Positions 61,202 to 64,000 of a DNA stretch of 64,000 nt are shown piece by piece. The notes under the pieces are model-generated. The model saw only the letters and a list, made by a program, of their open reading frames with translations, did not search any database and was not told the origin of the DNA. A program made the translations under genes and the position numbers. Origin of the DNA: an uncultured Flavobacteriaceae bacterium (GTDB taxonomy: Bacteria > Bacteroidota > Bacteroidia > Flavobacteriales > Flavobacteriaceae); the NCBI GenBank assembly GCA_947494325.1, contig CANLUS010000003.1, positions 372,001 through 436,000 on the forward strand. Direction: 5' to 3'. How positions within the stretch are numbered: position 1 is the first letter of the stretch; each line of letters begins with the position of its first letter.

Positions 61202-63069
61202 AGGCTTAATACTAAGTCTTGTAAAGAATCTTCTGTTGATATCTCAAGTTTCTTTCGTAATCTGTAACGTGCTTTTTTAATTCCTTCTTGAGAAATGTTT
61301 AAAATATTGGCAATTTCTTTTGATGATAAATTCATCTTCAGCAAGGCCATTAGGCGCAATTCATTGGCCGTAACGTTCGGAAATTGTTGTTTTACGTTGC
61401 TATTAAAGTTTGTATGTACTTCTTGAAAGTATTTGCTAAAATTTTCCCAGTTATTATCATCTTTTAGGTCAAAATCAATGGTTCTAATCAATTGTTGATA
61501 CCCTTGTTGAATATCTTCCGATTTTTTAAACTCTTCAGCTTTAAATTTTAGGCTTTCTAGCACTTCATTCTTTTTTGCTAAATGGAGCGCATGTGTAGTC
61601 AGTTCTTTCTTTTTAAAGGTTAGCTGTGCATCTACTTTTTCTTTTTCGAGTTTCGTACGTTTTATTTTTTGGCGAAAGCCATAAAACCCAATTCCGATAA
61701 GTCCGGTAGCGAGTAATAAACCACCACCCAATAGGGATTTTTGCAGTTTGTTAACCTTTTCTTTTTCTTCTAGTAGACCTATTTCGTTTTCTTGCAAGAC
61801 GATTTGTTGTTCCTTCTCTTTCGTTTCGAATTCAGCCTTTAAACGATCTACTTCTTTCGATTTTTTAATATTATATACGGAGTCATTAATTGCCTTATAA
61901 TTCTCATGATCGTTTAAGGCTTTTTTAAAGTCTCCCAAAGCTGCATATGCTGCTGAACGATCTCGGTACGATTGGTAGAGGTCATCTTTATTTCCTACAG
62001 AATCTGCTAGTACAATAGCCCTATCCAAATAAGGAAGTGCTTTTTCGGGCATATTAAGCGCCTCGGTATACACACTTCCTAATCTCTTCAGTGCCCAGGA
62101 TTCTGACAATGGATTATGTGAAATATATCTCGAGTGGTGAATTGATTTTTTCAAATAATTTATACCCTTTTCGACTGAACCTTTTTTGACATGGGTTTTA
62201 CCAATATTAAATAAGGTAATACCAATGAGACCTTGATTTTTGACTTCCTTAGAATATGTTAAACTTTCATTTAAGTACTCAAGAGCTACATCATAATTTT
62301 TTATTCCGTAATTCGAATTTCCCAGATCATTAAGTGTTAATCCTATTTTTCTCTTGTTATTATTTTTTCGGTGAATCTCTAGTAATTCTTTCTTAATCGC
62401 TAATGATTTTTCCTTATTATTGGTATAATGATATAAATTAGCCAATGAAGCTTTCGCCTTTATTTTTTCATTTTCTAGTCCTAACCCTTCTGCTATGTCT
62501 AAAGCGTTTAAAGCTGATTGAAAACCTTTGTCATACTGAGTTTTCCGCATATAGACTTTAGAGCTTATTAAATGAAGTTTCATGAGTATAATTGAGTCCA
62601 CAGGTTGAGCATATTCCTTTAGAGTTTCCGAAATACTTTGCAGAGCTTCATCATATCTAGCAGAAACATATAACAGTTGAATTAAATTATAAGTTACTAA
62701 ACCGGCTTCATGTTTGCGATTTATACTGTTGTAAATTGAAATGGATTTTTCAAAATAGTATCTAGATGAATCTATTTTTCGTGCAAACAAAAACCTTCTT
62801 CCTTGATGATTGAAGGATTCGGCAATTCCTTCACTGTATCCAATTCTTTTTGAAATTGTCAGCCCTTCTAATGAATATTGAAGTGCAAGTCTCGGATTTT
62901 CATCAGCATATAAATCATAAATAGCATAAGCCGTTTTTACTTTTAAAGAATCTTGAGGTTGATATTTATAAACTTTTAAGAGGCTGTCTAATTTATGCTG
63001 ATTTTGGGCGGGGATAAAGGTTGAAAAAAGAAGCAATGAAATAAATACAAAAGCAAAGAAGAACTTCAT
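61198..63069 (-). CDS. Membrane TPR protein with LuxR-type DNA-binding C-terminus (regulator B)
   Basis: 623 residues. Signal peptide 1-22 (FFFAFVFISLLLFSTFIPAQ), periplasmic TPR array to about 405 (for example LTLNDLGNSNYGIKNYDVAL), membrane helix at about 444-465 (LLGGGLLLATGLIGIGFYGF), coiled coil, and LuxR-type HTH at about 565-609. The last 139 residues differ from regulator A at only five positions (F/L, E/Q, D/N, E/D, V/I), while the TPR parts differ widely. First gene of the pair by transcription order. Both probably bind the same DNA sites but answer to different cues (inference). Confidence 0.86.
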   Translation of the reverse strand: MKFFFAFVFISLLLFSTFIPAQNQHKLDSLLKVYKYQPQDSLKVKTAYAIYDLYADENPRLALQYSLEGLTISKRIGYSEGIAESFNHQGRRFLFARKIDSSRYYFEKSISIYNSINRKHEAGLVTYNLIQLLYVSARYDEALQSISETLKEYAQPVDSIILMKLHLISSKVYMRKTQYDKGFQSALNALDIAEGLGLENEKIKAKASLANLYHYTNNKEKSLAIKKELLEIHRKNNNKRKIGLTLNDLGNSNYGIKNYDVALEYLNESLTYSKEVKNQGLIGITLFNIGKTHVKKGSVEKGINYLKKSIHHSRYISHNPLSESWALKRLGSVYTEALNMPEKALPYLDRAIVLADSVGNKDDLYQSYRDRSAAYAALGDFKKALNDHENYKAINDSVYNIKKSKEVDRLKAEFETKEKEQQIVLQENEIGLLEEKEKVNKLQKSLLGGGLLLATGLIGIGFYGFRQKIKRTKLEKEKVDAQLTFKKKELTTHALHLAKKNEVLESLKFKAEEFKKSEDIQQGYQQLIRTIDFDLKDDNNWENFSKYFQEVHTNFNSNVKQQFPNVTANELRLMALLKMNLSSKEIANILNISQEGIKKARYRLRKKLEISTEDSLQDLVLSL

Positions 63070-63187
63070 AACACAAAATTATAGTTTAAAGATATTCATT
63101 TTTAGCTAATTATGATATCTCCAATTAATCATCTTTAGAATTGCTTTAGAAAGTATAGCTACTTTCGATGTTACTAAATATGTTGAT

Positions 63188-63571
63188 GTGAAAAGAACAC
63201 TACTATTATTATGTTGTTTAGCAATGAGTGCAATGGCTTTTTCTCAGGTAAAAGAGTCTGGTTATCAAGATGTTGTTAGCCTTAAGAAAGACGCTCAGAG
63301 TACAGTTACTTATAAAGATTTAGGTGATTTTAAAGTGTTTCCAAATCCAACAAGAAATAGCTTAACCGTTGGTATTGGTAGACTAAATGGAGGTATTTCG
63401 TTTCAAATTAGTGATATCTTAGGAAAATTAGTGTACAGTAGAAAAATTGTGTCACACGATTTACAACAAAATAGTTTTAAACTTGACATGTCATCTTTTA
63501 GAGATGGAATCTATATGTTTTCCTTAAAGACGAAAACTGCATCTAAGACCATAAAAGTGGTAAAGCTATAG
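63188..63571 (+). CDS. Tiny T9SS cargo: signal peptide plus type A sorting domain
   Basis: 127 residues from a GTG start at 63188 (no in-frame ATG upstream). Signal peptide 1-20 (KRTLLLLCCLAMSAMAFSQ). From about residue 45 to the end the sequence is a Por/T9SS type A C-terminal sorting domain: DFKVFPNPTRNSLTVGIG, FQISDILGKLVYSRKI, FRDGIYMFSLKTKTASKTIK. Only about 25 residues separate the two signals, so there is no passenger domain. Convergent with the Nudix gene, overlapping by 6 bp. Confidence 0.85.
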   Translation: MKRTLLLLCCLAMSAMAFSQVKESGYQDVVSLKKDAQSTVTYKDLGDFKVFPNPTRNSLTVGIGRLNGGISFQISDILGKLVYSRKIVSHDLQQNSFKLDMSSFRDGIYMFSLKTKTASKTIKVVKL

Positions 63572-64000
63572 TAGATCGCACAACTCTAATGCTTTTAGAT
63601 AAGCTTCAAATCTAAAACCAACATCATAATTTTTTAATTCTTTTGGTTGTATCCAACATAATTCTTCAAATTCGTCATCTTGAGGAATTAATTTCATGGA
63701 TGTATTATATCGAACTTTAATGACAGACAGTCGTTGTCCTTTATAAATAAAATAAGGGTCTTCAGGAGGGTAGAGGTATTGTACTTTTTCTGAAATAACT
63801 TTTAGAATGTCTTTATCAGAAATGGAGACACCCAACTCTTCTTTTAATTCTCTTTTAATACCAGTTAATGGATCTTCATTAGATTCTAATCCACCTTGAG
63901 GAAATTTAAAACCACCATCACGAGGAGAAGAACCAATCAGAACTTTATTTTGGTCATTTACAAGTACTGCCATCGCTGCGATACGAAATGTTTTTTTCGT
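63566..64000 (-). CDS. Nudix hydrolase, RppH-like (5' end beyond window)
   Basis: The frame is open through the right edge (TKKTFRIAAMAVLVND), so the ATG at 63973 is probably internal and the true start lies outside the window. Nudix box GGLESNEDPLTGIKRELKEE at about 27-46 of the in-frame ATG numbering, with LIGSSPRDGGFKFPQGG before it, as in RNA pyrophosphohydrolase-like or dinucleotide polyphosphate hydrolases. PPEDPYFIYKGQ may be the substrate-specific loop. Convergent with the T9SS gene. Confidence 0.8.
   Translation of the reverse strand, partial: TKKTFRIAAMAVLVNDQNKVLIGSSPRDGGFKFPQGGLESNEDPLTGIKRELKEELGVSISDKDILKVISEKVQYLYPPEDPYFIYKGQRLSVIKVRYNTSMKLIPQDDEFEELCWIQPKELKNYDVGFRFEAYLKALELCDLL

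Noticed and set aside
1-64000. tRNA, rRNA, CRISPR arrays, insertion sequences, prophage genes
   Set aside because: No cloverleaf with CCA, rRNA core sequence, regular spacer-repeat array, transposase or integrase motif was seen by eye; a tRNAscan and Infernal run would settle the RNA part.

Overview
The window is chromosomal DNA of a marine-type Flavobacteriia (Bacteroidetes). The evidence is low GC content, promoters of the Bacteroidetes form (-7 box TAnnTTTG) instead of -35/-10 boxes with Shine-Dalgarno sites, lipoproteins with Bacteroidetes lipoboxes, a type IX secretion C-terminal signal, the small ribosome-linked DUF4295 protein behind rpmB-rpmG, bacillithiol genes (bshA, bshC), TonB-CTD and DUF4097 proteins, and an FeoA-FeoB pair with a FeoB-associated small protein. 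I found no rRNA or tRNA gene, CRISPR array, phage or insertion sequence; it reads as core genome with a few accessory loci.

Layout. 1-9.6 kb: a gene end, a TonB-CTD/YwqK-like protein, prfC, a cyclophilin lipoprotein, a propeller-like lipoprotein with a CxCC cluster, idi, a QueD/PTPS enzyme, a PrxQ-manA-HAD-CAT-like run, two small conserved proteins. 9.6-19.8 kb: oxyR and dps (divergent), an acyltransferase, a CoA-type Nudix enzyme, bshA, aroB, proline dehydrogenase plus a LETM1-like short protein, an acyl-CoA ligase, an FAD oxidoreductase. 20-32 kb: typA, an FKBP lipoprotein, the beta-oxidation operon fadN-fadA-fadE with a MarR gene at its head, a divergent Nat-type ABC exporter, an MscS channel. 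32-42.9 kb: a sigma-54 response regulator without DNA-binding domain, an ECF sigma/HEAT anti-sigma/two DUF4097 operon, an esterase, an NAD(P)H oxidoreductase, PPK2, an M28 peptidase, a 5'-nucleotidase. 42.9-47.6 kb: an iron locus with a porin, FMN-binding protein, four-helix membrane protein, feoA, feoB and a Cys-rich mini-protein, marked by three copies of one 25-bp operator. 47.7-57.3 kb: guaB, cinA, rpmB-rpmG-DUF4295, ftsY, a serine hydrolase, rimO, bshC, rlmF. 57.3-64 kb: a lipoprotein with an aerolysin-like pore-forming domain, a structured upstream region with phased direct repeats, two tandem membrane TPR/LuxR regulators, a tiny T9SS cargo and a truncated Nudix gene.

Two loci deserve most attention. 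The first is the iron locus: a 10-5-10 palindrome (TTTATTTAGA-N5-TCTAAATAAA) recurs at the porin promoter (two copies) and at the FMN-binding/feoAB promoter, suggesting one metal-responsive regulon that couples outer-membrane entry, periplasmic flavin reduction and Fe(II) uptake. The second is the 57-63 kb locus: a surface-signal lipoprotein with a predicted beta-pore domain, whose promoter is preceded by four GGACA-type direct repeats at 0, 11, 33 and 44 bp around a perfect 14-bp palindrome, next to two membrane-bound LuxR regulators whose output domains are almost identical while their periplasmic TPR sensors differ. Functional links in both loci are inference from sequence and position.

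Oxidative stress genes recur (OxyR with both redox cysteines at positions 199 and 208, Dps, PrxQ, bacillithiol enzymes). Several convergent gene pairs end within a few bases of each other without terminators.
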